Source: Pedobacter nyackensis (lineage in GTDB: Bacteria > Bacteroidota > Bacteroidia > Sphingobacteriales > Sphingobacteriaceae). Taken from it: a stretch of DNA of 64,000 nt. Below, one piece after another: positions 16,537 to 24,890 of the stretch (its first letter is position 1; every line of letters starts with the position of its first letter). The DNA is taken from assembly GCF_900176505.1 (NCBI RefSeq), contig NZ_FWYB01000012.1:107241-171240 (forward strand), read 5' to 3'. A program made the translations under genes and the position numbers. Below the pieces are notes generated by a model. The model saw only the letters and a list, made by a program, of their open reading frames with translations. It had not been told where the DNA came from and did not search any database.

Positions 16537-19260
16537 ATGGAGAGTAAATCATTCGATAGAAGAAATTTTATTAAAAAAGCCGGCCTGTTTACAGTTAGTC
16601 TAGCCGCGTTACAGTTCCCGGTATGGGGTAAAAGTATATTTGCACAGGATTACCCACTTCATAATATACCAGAAAATAAACGCATAGATCCTCAATGGAT
16701 CAAAACGCTTTACAATCGAGGTCAGGAGACAGCATACCTTAAGAGTAAAAGTGAATTTAAATATATTGGTATGCCTGTTGGTGGCCTTCACGCCGGAACA
16801 GTGTATGTTGGGGGAGATGGACGACTGTGGTTATGGCAAATCTATAATGAAACTTTTGAAGGGGCAAATGAAGGTATTGAACCAAAAACGGTAAACTGGA
16901 ACGATGGAACATCGGTAAGAAAGATCCGTGCCAGAGACGGCTCTGCTTACATTGAACCTGCCATTGCCAACAATAAACGAGTCTTGGAGCAGGGTTTTGC
17001 TGTAAAATCTGTAGTGAATGGTAAAATTTTTATTAAAGAATTAAGTGAAGAGCATTGGGATGAGATTGTTTTTAAACCTGCTTATCCAATAGCCACCATT
17101 AAATATAGTAGCAAAGATTTTCCTGTTGCAGTGCAGCTAAAGGTTTATTCTCCTTTTATTCCCCTTGATGCACAGAATTCGGCTCTACCAACTACCATTT
17201 TACGGGTAGAAATAAAGAACACCACCACCAGTAATAATATTAATGTATCGGTGTTAGGCTGGATGGAAAATGGCGCTAATAAGTTAACAGGAAAGGTAAA
17301 TACAGGAAAAAGAAAGAACGAAGTTTTAACAACCGAAAACTCAAGTAGTGTTTTCTCCTCATTTGAAGCAGCTAATGACGAGGTGAAGAATGCGCAGGAT
17401 AGCGGAACCATGTGTTTTAGTCTACACAAGGCAAAGGGTAGGGCATATGCTGCTATTGAGCCATGGCCGGTTATGAGCAAGCATTTCAATGCTGCGGTTA
17501 CCGATTCAGCATCTGCAGATGCACCAGGAAAATTAGTGGGAGGGATTGAAATGGCAGCGTCGCTTAGCCCCGGGAAATCACTTAAGGCTGATTATTCAAT
17601 CAGCTGGCATTTCAACAATGCAAATGTTAACCTGAAGAAAATAGTTAAAGATGCACAAGAGGGCTTTCATTATGCCACCAGATTTAAAGATGCCCGAGCA
17701 GTAAGTGCTTATCTGCAGTCAAATTTTGAAAAACTAACCAAAACAACGGAGTTGTGGAGTACGACATGGAATGACGCTACGCTTCCATACTGGTTCCTGG
17801 AACGCACTTTTATTAATATTGATACACTGGCAACAGCTAATACTTATCGATTCGCTGACGGCAGATTTTGGAGCTGGGAAGGAGTTGGAGCCTGTGCCGG
17901 GACTTGTACCCACGTTTGGCAATACGCGCAAGCCGTAGCCAGAATATTTCCTGAACTGGAGCGCGATTTAAGGCAACGTGTAGATTTAGGTATTGGGTTT
18001 AAGGAAGACAGTGGTGCCATTATATTCCGTGCAGAAAATGAAAGCAGACCGGCAATTGACGGACAGGCAGGTACTGTTCTTAGATTTTACCGTGAGCATC
18101 AAATGAGTGGCGACAATACTTTTTTGCAAACCAATTGGCCAAAAATTAAAAAGGCAACTCAGTTCATGCTAGATCAGGATAAGAATGGGGATGGTATGAC
18201 CGATACGCCAATGGAGAATACATTGGATGCGGTATGGGAAGGTGAGATTGCCTGGATTGTTGGACTTTGCATTGCAGGTGCAAGGGCTGGTCAGGCTATG
18301 GCAGAGGAAATGAATGACACTGCATTTGCTCGGATCTGCGAAACTTACGTAGCCAATGGCCGTAAGAACATGGAAAAAGAACTGTTTAATGGCGAATATT
18401 TTATCCACCGACCAGATGAGACTCAGGGTCGTAAAAAACTAGGATCATACAACACCTGTCATATTGATCAGGTATATGGCCAAAGTTGGGCGTTTCAGGT
18501 AGGACTGCCAAGGGTATTGAGTAAAGATAAAGCCATTGCCGCACTAAAAGCCTTATGGAAATATAATTTTACTACCGATGTGGGGCCATATATAAAGACG
18601 CATGTCGGGGGGCGGCCATATGCATTGCCCGGAGAAGGGGGCATGGTAATGAACACCAATCCACATAACGAACCTAAACCATTTGGAGAGGATGTAACCT
18701 GGCAATTGGGGTACTTTCATGAGTGCATGAGTGGATTTGAGCATCAGGTAGCAGCGCATTTGATGGCTGAAGGTATGGTAGAAGAAAGTTTGATTCTTAC
18801 CCGATTTATTCACGATAGATATCATGCGGCTAAAAGAAATCCATTTAACGAGATTGAATGTAGTGACCATTATGCCAGGGCTATGGCAAGCTATGGTACT
18901 TTCATTAATGCCTGTGGATTTGAGTATCATGGTCCTAAAGGCTATATTAAATTCGCGCCAGCCTGGAATGCTGAAAACTTTAAAACTCCGTTTACTTCGG
19001 CTAATGGCTGGGGTAGTTATACGCAGAAAAAAGCAGGGGTTAAGCAGTTGCATACTATAAACCTGAAATATGGGGAATTGCAATTACAGGAGCTAGCCTT
19101 TAATAAAATAGGTTCTGGTAGTATAAAATCGGTTTCAGTAATGTTGGGAGGCCAAAATATCCCTGTTCAATTGAAACAGTACGGTGCTGAATTGCGGATT
19201 AGAAGTAATAAGAAGATCAGTGTTAAAACGAATGAAAGTTTAAATATTACTTTTTCATAG
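16537..19260 (+). CDS. Glycoside hydrolase family 116 enzyme with Tat signal
   Basis: A 907-residue enzyme with the GH116 N-terminal sandwich (MPVGGLHAGTVYVGGDGRLW) and DUF608-type (alpha/alpha)6 catalytic domain. By alignment from memory with GBA2 and TxGH116, the nucleophile should be E448 (SWEGVGACAG) and the acid/base D564 (MENTLDAVWEGE). The N-terminus carries a twin-arginine motif, DRRNFIKKAG, before a hydrophobic stretch ending near SIFAQ, so it is probably exported folded by the Tat system, unlike its Sec-exported neighbours. Known GH116 members are beta-glucosidases, beta-xylosidases and beta-N-acetylglucosaminidases. It is 15 bases after the sulfatase and 10 before the RbsD/FucU-like lipoprotein gene. 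Confidence 0.88.
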   Translation: MESKSFDRRNFIKKAGLFTVSLAALQFPVWGKSIFAQDYPLHNIPENKRIDPQWIKTLYNRGQETAYLKSKSEFKYIGMPVGGLHAGTVYVGGDGRLWLWQIYNETFEGANEGIEPKTVNWNDGTSVRKIRARDGSAYIEPAIANNKRVLEQGFAVKSVVNGKIFIKELSEEHWDEIVFKPAYPIATIKYSSKDFPVAVQLKVYSPFIPLDAQNSALPTTILRVEIKNTTTSNNINVSVLGWMENGANKLTGKVNTGKRKNEVLTTENSSSVFSSFEAANDEVKNAQDSGTMCFSLHKAKGRAYAAIEPWPVMSKHFNAAVTDSASADAPGKLVGGIEMAASLSPGKSLKADYSISWHFNNANVNLKKIVKDAQEGFHYATRFKDARAVSAYLQSNFEKLTKTTELWSTTWNDATLPYWFLERTFINIDTLATANTYRFADGRFWSWEGVGACAGTCTHVWQYAQAVARIFPELERDLRQRVDLGIGFKEDSGAIIFRAENESRPAIDGQAGTVLRFYREHQMSGDNTFLQTNWPKIKKATQFMLDQDKNGDGMTDTPMENTLDAVWEGEIAWIVGLCIAGARAGQAMAEEMNDTAFARICETYVANGRKNMEKELFNGEYFIHRPDETQGRKKLGSYNTCHIDQVYGQSWAFQVGLPRVLSKDKAIAALKALWKYNFTTDVGPYIKTHVGGRPYALPGEGGMVMNTNPHNEPKPFGEDVTWQLGYFHECMSGFEHQVAAHLMAEGMVEESLILTRFIHDRYHAAKRNPFNEIECSDHYARAMASYGTFINACGFEYHGPKGYIKFAPAWNAENFKTPFTSANGWGSYTQKKAGVKQLHTINLKYGELQLQELAFNKIGSGSIKSVSVMLGGQNIPVQLKQYGAELRIRSNKKISVKTNESLNITFS

Positions 19261-19270
19261 GTAAAATAGT

Positions 19271-19867
19271 ATGAGATATTTAGTTGATACATTAAAAAAA
19301 ATGCTGACAGTTTTACTGTTTAGTACTTTGGTAATGCTTGCTGGTTGCCAGGAATCGGGAGTCAAGACAGTTGAAAACACTGGAAATACGGATCGGAACT
19401 GGAAGGAACAATTCAATCAGAAACTGTCTATGCTTGGACATAGGAATTGGATTCTTGTTGTGGATAAAGCATTTCCAGAGCAAAATGCTCCGGGAATGGA
19501 ATACATTTATGTCAACGAAGGTTTGCTGCCGGTATTAAAGGAGGTACTCAAACAAATCAATTTGTCTACCCATGTTAAACCCATTATTTATCAGGATAAG
19601 GAACTAGGTTTTATCACCGAAAACCAGGCTAATGGAGTTGAACAGTTTGTTCAGGAATCTAAAACTATCTTTGGGAATCAAACAGTTTATACAATGCTTC
19701 ATGATTCAGTATTCAGGAAACTGGATAGTGAATCTAAACTGTTCAAGGTTTTGATCATTAAAACAAATGAAACTATTCCTTATACCTCTGTCTTTTTACA
19801 GTTGGATTGTAATTACTGGAGTGGAGAAAAGGAAAGGCAATTACGGGATACCTTAAACGCAAAGTAG
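19271..19867 (+). CDS. RbsD/FucU mutarotase-family protein as a lipoprotein
   Basis: A 198-residue protein with a lipobox: hydrophobic segment then LAGC with the modified cysteine at C26. After a short linker, LGHRNWILVVDKAFP (55-69) matches the conserved GHGDxIVIxDANFP start of RbsD/FucU, and IIKTNETIPYTSVFLQL (162-178) matches the family's RTGExTPYANIIL motif. RbsD and FucU catalyse anomeric or pyranose-furanose interconversion of ribose and fucose in the cytoplasm, usually as about 140-residue proteins. A membrane-anchored version points to the periplasm or outer membrane. It is 10 bases after GH116 and in the same operon. The catalytic histidine is retained (H57). Substrate is unknown; fucose would fit the GH95-like neighbour. 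Confidence 0.7.
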   Translation: MRYLVDTLKKMLTVLLFSTLVMLAGCQESGVKTVENTGNTDRNWKEQFNQKLSMLGHRNWILVVDKAFPEQNAPGMEYIYVNEGLLPVLKEVLKQINLSTHVKPIIYQDKELGFITENQANGVEQFVQESKTIFGNQTVYTMLHDSVFRKLDSESKLFKVLIIKTNETIPYTSVFLQLDCNYWSGEKERQLRDTLNAK

Positions 19868-19924
19868 AAAGCAACTTAAGAAAAGGACCAATTGAAATGG
19901 TGAAGTTTATAGGAGCTCACCCGC

Positions 19925-19987
19925 TAGTTATCGAAAAGGAGTGTTTTATATTTATTTTTTCGATATTACACCCCTGATTATCGATAG
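19925..19987. repeat. Imperfect inverted repeat upstream of the GH95-like gene
   Basis: TATCGAAAA (19929-19937) and TTTTCGATA (19957-19965) form a perfect 9-bp inverted repeat. A wider imperfect symmetry surrounds it: AGGAGTGT (19937-19944) against ACACCCCT (19968-19975), and TTATCGA (19928-19934) against TCGATAG (19981-19987). It fills most of the 135-base gap before the GH95-like start at 20003. It could be a regulator operator or a terminator of the sulfatase operon followed by a new promoter; neither is proven by the sequence. Confidence 0.35.
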
Positions 19988-20002
19988 TTAATTCATAGTA
20001 AA

Positions 20003-22330
20003 ATGCATACACGCAAAATTTTTAACGCAATTTTATTTTTCTTAAATATTTCCATAGGCTCGGTTGCTTATGCTCAAATGCCGGAATTGCCTGGTTCTGC
20101 TTATAATTTAGTGCTTAAAGCCCCAGTAACTACATGGGACGAAGCACTTCCTTTAGGCAATGGCTTAATGGGTGGTTTGCTATGGGGAGAAAAAAATATC
20201 GTCAGGCTATCGCTGGACAGGGGCGACCTATGGGATGAACGTACGAATGGAGAAAAAGAATGGTGGAAAAAATATACTTATCAAAAGGGGGCAGATATGA
20301 TTGCCCAAAAGAAATTTACTACTGTAGCCTCCTGGTGGGATGAAGCTTACAGAGGAGTAAGCCCGACTAAACTACCCGCCGGCCGAATTGAACTTAAATT
20401 TCCTGATGGGGAAGAGGTAAAGGAATTTGAATTGATGGAGGCTACGGCTGAAGGAATCACAAGATTCAGCTCTGGTGCTATTATGAATGCTTTGTATAGT
20501 GCCACAGATCCGGTTGCATTACTTTCTATAAAAGGAGTAACATTACAGGATTTGGAATTATTAAGTCCGATGGATGTATATCGTCAAAACGCCAAAGGGG
20601 ACGGTGGTCCAAGTAGCGGTGGTTCTGTGCGTAAACTGGGTTATCCGGAAGCCTTAAAAGGAAAAACGGAAAATGCACAGTGGTATATTCAGGAAGCAGC
20701 AGAAGGACTTAAATATTGCGTGTATATTGAGACAAAGAAAAACGGTAAAGAAACGCTGCTGGCTTTTACCATAACCTCCACAGCAGATGGAAAAGATCCT
20801 TTGTTGTCCGCGCGTCAACGTGTTGCCAATGCATTGAAAAATGGATATCAGTCTATGCGCAAGCCACATGTAAAGTGGTGGACCGCCTTTTGGCAGAAAT
20901 CAAGTGTGAATATCCCCGATACCGCAATTCAAAAACAATACAATCTGGTCCAATATTTTTATGGTGCCGCTTCACGTTTAAATGCGCCACCTATGCCATT
21001 ACAAGGCGTTTGGACAGCTGATAATGGCGCTTTACCACCTTGGAAAGGCGATTATCATAATGACCTGAATACCCAAATGACCTATATGGCATACCAACAA
21101 TCCGGCCGATATAATGAGGGGGCATCCTACCTGAATTTCCTTTGGGACCGTCGTGATTTCTTCAGAGACTTTGCCAGAGACTTTTATGGCACAGCCGGCC
21201 TTGCTTGTCCTGGTGTGATGTCTTACTCCGGACAACCTTTAGGCGGATGGGGGCAATATAGCATGTCGCCAACAATGAGTGCCTGGAGCGCGCATCTGTT
21301 CTACCTGCATTGGCTGTATACCGCTGATGATACCTTTCTAAAAGAGAAAGCTTACCCATGGAGTTCGGAAGTTGGAGCGTGCATGTTGGGCTTATTGAAA
21401 AAAGACAACAATGGATTGCTGAAATTGCCGCTTTCTTCTTCTCCGGAAATTTTTGATGATAGTCCTAAAGCCTGGTTGGAGCCCAATAGTAATTATGATT
21501 TGATGAGTTTAAAAATGTTATTCCTGTCTTTAAAGGAAATGGCTGCGGAAATGGGCAAAACAATGGAAGCCAGGAAATGGTCAGACGCGGCTTTGGCTTT
21601 AGGTGATTTTCATACGAAAGACGATGGGACGCTGCTTTTGGATGCTAAATATGAACTGACCAATAGCCACCGACACTTATCTAACATTATTGGTATTTAC
21701 CCGTTCAACCTGATTACCAGTGAAGGTGGTAAAAAGGACGAGCAGATGATCCAGGCGAGCATGAAAAACTGGGATAATTTAGGTACCCGGAGTTGGGTAG
21801 GTTATAGTTTCTCCTGGATGAGTTGCTTAAGGGCAAGACTGGGAGATGGGGAGACAGCGGTAAAAAACCTGGACATTTTTGTTAAAGCCTTCATATTACG
21901 AAATGGCTTTCATGTGAACGGCGATCAGACTAAAAGCGGTTATTCGGGCTTTACCTATCGTCCCTTTACCTTAGAAGGTAACTTCCTGGCTTCACAAGCT
22001 GTACATGAAATGTTATTGCAAAGCTGGAGTGCCACTGCAGGCGAAGTGCATAAGGGCATTATTCGTGTTTTTCCTGCGATGCCTAAGAAATGGGCTAATG
22101 CTTCATTTACAAATTTAAGGGCAGAAGGCGGTTTTAAGGTTTCGGCAGTTTGGAAGAATAACAAGGCCGTAAGCTTCAGCATTACTGCTGCTCATCCACG
22201 AAAGGTTCGTATCAAAGATAATTTTAATGGAGCAACACCCAAATGGAGTGTTAAAGGTGTTACAAAAACCGGCGACGTTTACGAAGTTAAAATGAGTAAA
22301 GGGCAAAAATTGGTCGCTCAGTTCGATTAA
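20003..22330 (+). CDS. GH95-like secreted glycosidase (alpha-L-fucosidase/galactosidase type)
   Basis: A 775-residue exported enzyme with signal peptide ending near VAYAQ (about residue 25). Residues 40-80 carry the GH95 entry motif, WDEALPLGNGLMGGLLWG, followed by VRLSLDRGDLWDER, and the catalytic barrel shows NSHRHLSNIIGIYP, matching the family's HRHxSHLYGLYP. GH95 enzymes are inverting alpha-1,2-L-fucosidases or alpha-L-galactosidases. The usual ERxxLNExTLWSG is altered here (RLSLDRGDLWDE), so it is a divergent member or sister family. It is the last gene of the island, 135 bases after the lipoprotein and with its own likely promoter region. Fucose or L-galactose cleavage is inference from the family. 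Confidence 0.75.
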   Translation: MHTRKIFNAILFFLNISIGSVAYAQMPELPGSAYNLVLKAPVTTWDEALPLGNGLMGGLLWGEKNIVRLSLDRGDLWDERTNGEKEWWKKYTYQKGADMIAQKKFTTVASWWDEAYRGVSPTKLPAGRIELKFPDGEEVKEFELMEATAEGITRFSSGAIMNALYSATDPVALLSIKGVTLQDLELLSPMDVYRQNAKGDGGPSSGGSVRKLGYPEALKGKTENAQWYIQEAAEGLKYCVYIETKKNGKETLLAFTITSTADGKDPLLSARQRVANALKNGYQSMRKPHVKWWTAFWQKSSVNIPDTAIQKQYNLVQYFYGAASRLNAPPMPLQGVWTADNGALPPWKGDYHNDLNTQMTYMAYQQSGRYNEGASYLNFLWDRRDFFRDFARDFYGTAGLACPGVMSYSGQPLGGWGQYSMSPTMSAWSAHLFYLHWLYTADDTFLKEKAYPWSSEVGACMLGLLKKDNNGLLKLPLSSSPEIFDDSPKAWLEPNSNYDLMSLKMLFLSLKEMAAEMGKTMEARKWSDAALALGDFHTKDDGTLLLDAKYELTNSHRHLSNIIGIYPFNLITSEGGKKDEQMIQASMKNWDNLGTRSWVGYSFSWMSCLRARLGDGETAVKNLDIFVKAFILRNGFHVNGDQTKSGYSGFTYRPFTLEGNFLASQAVHEMLLQSWSATAGEVHKGIIRVFPAMPKKWANASFTNLRAEGGFKVSAVWKNNKAVSFSITAAHPRKVRIKDNFNGATPKWSVKGVTKTGDVYEVKMSKGQKLVAQFD

Positions 22331-22443
22331 GTTTCTCTTTATAATGGATTGAAATACCGGATTCTCCAAGCGCAAGGTCCCGCAGATTATGTCCCTGTAA
22401 AAGTAAAAGAGGAATAGATAGCGTGGAAAAAGGAGATAAATGG

Positions 22444-23172
22444 TCAGATATCAATCGTAAAATAACCATCATGTCCATTTTTTTTCAGCACAGGAATCGC
22501 TACATTATAAACCATTGATTCGTTTCCAATACGCCCTTGCATTGTTCCAAGATGGGCATGGCCATGAAATGTCGCCAATACTTTTCGCCGCAAAAGGGGT
22601 TCTGCCAGTCTGGAACAACCAAGAAATGGATAAATTGCCTCTGGTTCGCCAGCAACGGTGCCTGATATCGGAGAATAGTGCATGATGGCTATTTTTTTAA
22701 TTTGTTCATGCTCCTGATCCAGACGTGCAAGAGCCCGATCTAATTGAAGCGCGTCATTTACAGCTTCCTGAACAAAATTTTTCATGGTATTTTCCCCAAA
22801 CATAGATAGCATATGATTATCGAAGCCTCCCCCAAATCCTTTAATGCCGGCAAAACCGATCCCTTCTATCACTACCGATTCTCCATCAAGAATGTGGACA
22901 TTTTGACTTTGCAGCGCCTGCCTGATTAATTTCTCTCTTCCTTTCTCATAATCATGATTGCCAAGTACGGCAACAACCGGTATGGTGCAATGTTTTAGGA
23001 GGTTCGCAAGAATGTGGGCTTCGGCTTCGTCACCTGTATTCGTCAGGTCGCCGGCAATAATTAACACTTTCGCTTCTGCAGAAACCTTTTTAAAGCAGTC
23101 AGACCATCTTCCTGAATCGGCCTCATGGAGATGAATATCTGCCATTGCTGCTATTTTTACTTTTTTTATCAT
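22444..23172 (-). CDS. Metallophosphoesterase (calcineurin-like)
   Basis: A 242-residue cytoplasmic phosphoesterase with all metal motifs in order: DIHLH (D12, H14), AGDLTN (D42), GNHDY (N72-D74), MHYSP and FHGHAHLG. These hold two divalent metals in the calcineurin-like fold. The compact size and N-terminus KIAAMADIHLHE resemble the Icc/YkuE-type nucleotide or cyclic nucleotide phosphodiesterases, but the substrate cannot be told. Its ATG lies one base after the TGA of the nucleotidyltransferase gene (TGAGATG), so the two are translationally coupled. Coupled synthesis and hydrolysis of a nucleotide bond is an attractive guess for the pair, not shown by the sequence. Confidence 0.88.
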   Translation of the reverse strand: MIKKVKIAAMADIHLHEADSGRWSDCFKKVSAEAKVLIIAGDLTNTGDEAEAHILANLLKHCTIPVVAVLGNHDYEKGREKLIRQALQSQNVHILDGESVVIEGIGFAGIKGFGGGFDNHMLSMFGENTMKNFVQEAVNDALQLDRALARLDQEHEQIKKIAIMHYSPISGTVAGEPEAIYPFLGCSRLAEPLLRRKVLATFHGHAHLGTMQGRIGNESMVYNVAIPVLKKNGHDGYFTIDI

Positions 23173-23173
23173 C

Positions 23174-23941
23174 TCATGTAGTTTTGATAGTACTTACCTT
23201 ATAATTCCATTCTTTGATATCTATTTCGTATTGTGTTTGATCTATTATCGGCCCTCTGCACACTTTCTCAACTGCAGCTGGGATGTCATATTGTTCCTTG
23301 GCCCGCTCTATCAAGGTGTCAAAAATCCATCGGGGGATGATATGGTGATATTCTGCCGGATAGACAAACTGAAAAAGTAAAATTTGTATCAGTAATAAAT
23401 GCCAATCCTTATCCAAAAGAGCCATTAAGCGGTTCCAATCAACTTGCGGACCTTGTTTTAACAACAAATGGTTTACATCTGCACCATCATAGCGTTCTCT
23501 GTTTTGAACGTATACTTTACACCAGATTAATTCTTCCAATGGTATAAAATTAATGGGGATTCCCTGAAAAGTGCCTGAAACCGCATGCTCAAGCCAGGTA
23601 TCGTCAACCGTGCAAATGTTGTTCACCGTATCAAAAATGATGTCGATATAATCCTTATTATAAAAAACTTTTGCTAGCCAGCGGACATCTGTTAATTCTG
23701 TTTTATAGCCTTTTTCTGCCAGTATTTTCAGGATTTTCGGATATTGTGAAGCTTTGCAAAAAATATCGAGGTCCTTTTTATCGCGTAGAATTCCCGTATA
23801 GTGTTGCATAGCAAACCCTCCGCCAATCATAAATTTAATAGCTTGCTGGTTGAGTATCTCCAGTACGCTGCTATAAAATTGAGTTACATCTTGCTTCTGC
23901 CCCTTAGAATGTAGGTTAAGGTGTTTCTTTAAAACCCGCAT
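23174..23941 (-). CDS. Nucleotidyltransferase-fold protein (AbiEii/MNT-like)
   Basis: A 255-residue protein with the minimal nucleotidyltransferase motif: IGGGFAMQHYTG (glycines 40-42) then KKDLDIFC, giving the paired aspartates D57 and D59; a third acid is expected in DYIDIIFD. The order (GG, about 14 residues, DxD) matches enzymes of the Pol-beta superfamily that transfer AMP or another nucleotide to a protein, RNA or antibiotic. The C-terminal half is helical with no recognised domain (ELIWCKVYVQNRERYDGADV is the family's common helix). It is the first gene of a two-gene unit with the phosphoesterase. No antitoxin-like partner is seen, so a toxin-antitoxin reading is not supported. Confidence 0.75.
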   Translation of the reverse strand: MRVLKKHLNLHSKGQKQDVTQFYSSVLEILNQQAIKFMIGGGFAMQHYTGILRDKKDLDIFCKASQYPKILKILAEKGYKTELTDVRWLAKVFYNKDYIDIIFDTVNNICTVDDTWLEHAVSGTFQGIPINFIPLEELIWCKVYVQNRERYDGADVNHLLLKQGPQVDWNRLMALLDKDWHLLLIQILLFQFVYPAEYHHIIPRWIFDTLIERAKEQYDIPAAVEKVCRGPIIDQTQYEIDIKEWNYKVSTIKTT

Positions 23942-24244
23942 GTTTTTTGTGTTAAAATGTTTTAGCAGAGGAATGATAGTGATACAACAGGTTTCGGAGG
24001 ATATAGATTTAATTTTTTGAAATAAAACTTTTGGCTATTTGAACTGTTTTTAGCATCTCAAGGGGAAAGATTCTGGTGAATTTAAATCAATTTATGATGT
24101 TAACAGGGAGTGATAAATATGTCAATGATCTGGCTGGATGCAGATGGGGTATTCAAGCAGGTGAATTGTATTGTGAGGGGACTAATAGGATAGGCCTATG
24201 GAGTTGAATATATCTCTCGTAGTTTTTTAACTAAAAAATTAATT
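23942..24244. other. Intergenic stretch with nothing recognised
   Basis: This 303-base gap lies between two divergently oriented genes and must carry both their promoters. I see no RNA gene, repeat or terminator. A 24-codon frame starting ATG at 24119, with AGGGAG just before it, is too short and unfamiliar to call. Confidence 0.4.
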
Positions 24245-24457
24245 ATGAAATTGAAAGTTTTGGCAATGTTGTTCCTCCTTATGGGAGGATTTACAGCCTG
24301 TAATTCCGACCGTCGTGACAAAGGTCACAGAGATTCGCTAATGACCGACAGCACAATTTTGGATACTGCAACAATGGGCATTGGAGTTCCCGATAAAACA
24401 AATCTTGATACGTTGACGGAAGATACATTGAAAAATGATACACTGCTTTATAAATAA
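24245..24457 (+). CDS. Small lipoprotein, function unknown
   Basis: A 70-residue precursor with a clear lipoprotein signal: KLKVLAMLFLLMGG then FTAC with the modified cysteine at C19. The mature part is about 50 residues, hydrophilic and rich in D and T (repeated DT pairs such as TDSTILDTATM and LDTLTEDTL), probably unstructured. It stands alone on the plus strand, its stop only 10 bases before the tRNA-like gene. Small D/T-rich lipoproteins of this sort are common in Sphingobacteriaceae with no known function. Confidence 0.65.
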   Translation: MKLKVLAMLFLLMGGFTACNSDRRDKGHRDSLMTDSTILDTATMGIGVPDKTNLDTLTEDTLKNDTLLYK

Positions 24458-24467
24458 TCTGGAACAA

Positions 24468-24542
24468 GGTCGGGTGGCTCGAGTGGCTAGGCGGGGGCCG
24501 GCAAAACCCCCTACAGAGGTTCGAATCCTCTTTCGACCTCCA
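24468..24542 (+). tRNA. tRNA-Cys-like gene (GCA) with an abnormal anticodon loop
   Basis: The 75-base segment folds as a tRNA. The acceptor is GGTCGGG with TTCGACC (two G-T pairs), the discriminator is T, and CCA is encoded. The T arm is AGAGG-TTCGAAT-CCTCT. The anticodon arm is GGGGC-CGGCAAA-ACCCC with GCA at 24501-24503, exactly position 34-36. Two features are odd: position 33 is G, where U is almost invariant, and the closing pair 31-39 is C-A. The D arm GGCTCGAGTGG also has one base more than the usual GGCCGAGTGG. The overall pattern and encoded CCA fit bacterial tRNA-Cys. It is either a divergent functional gene or a decaying copy; another tRNA-Cys elsewhere in the genome would decide. 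Confidence 0.7.
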
Positions 24543-24548
24543 GTTTAT

Positions 24549-24794
24549 TTAGGTATGACTATGCCCATTATTCCATTGCTCATGGGACTGGATGCCCGCT
24601 CTGATGGAGTTTAAAATTGGTAAATCCAATTCACAACCCTGGCTTTCACAGCGTGCATGATCTTGCTCATCAAGTAGGATTGTGCCCATGGTTTCACCTT
24701 CAACAAAAATCTCATAACGCGCGTTCCCCAATGGCCTAATGTCGAAAAACCTGGCCTGGCCTTCGTTTGCGACTTCTAATCTGAATTGCTTCAT
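24549..24794 (-). CDS. Small conserved-looking hypothetical protein
   Basis: An 81-residue cytoplasmic protein without signal or membrane segment. It begins MKQFRLEVANEGQARFFDIR and contains a probable small beta-barrel or sheet (ARYEIFVEGETMGTILLDE) and two cysteines in ARCESQGCELD, then a helical LPILNSIRAGIQ. I do not recognise the family. It lies convergent to the tRNA-like gene and upstream of it on the opposite strand, with no operon partner. Confidence 0.6.
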   Translation of the reverse strand: MKQFRLEVANEGQARFFDIRPLGNARYEIFVEGETMGTILLDEQDHARCESQGCELDLPILNSIRAGIQSHEQWNNGHSHT

Positions 24795-24890
24795 GATTGA
24801 CTAACAATTTTCGTAATAAATAGTTCTCCTGGTTTAAAGAACTTTTAGGTTTATTGTATTAAAATACTTTAGCTTGGGTAAGTTGAGAAA

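Noticed and set aside
22444..23941. AbiE-type toxin-antitoxin or abortive infection pair
   Set aside because: The nucleotidyltransferase has the right fold, but the partner is a phosphoesterase and not an AbiEi-like DNA-binding antitoxin.
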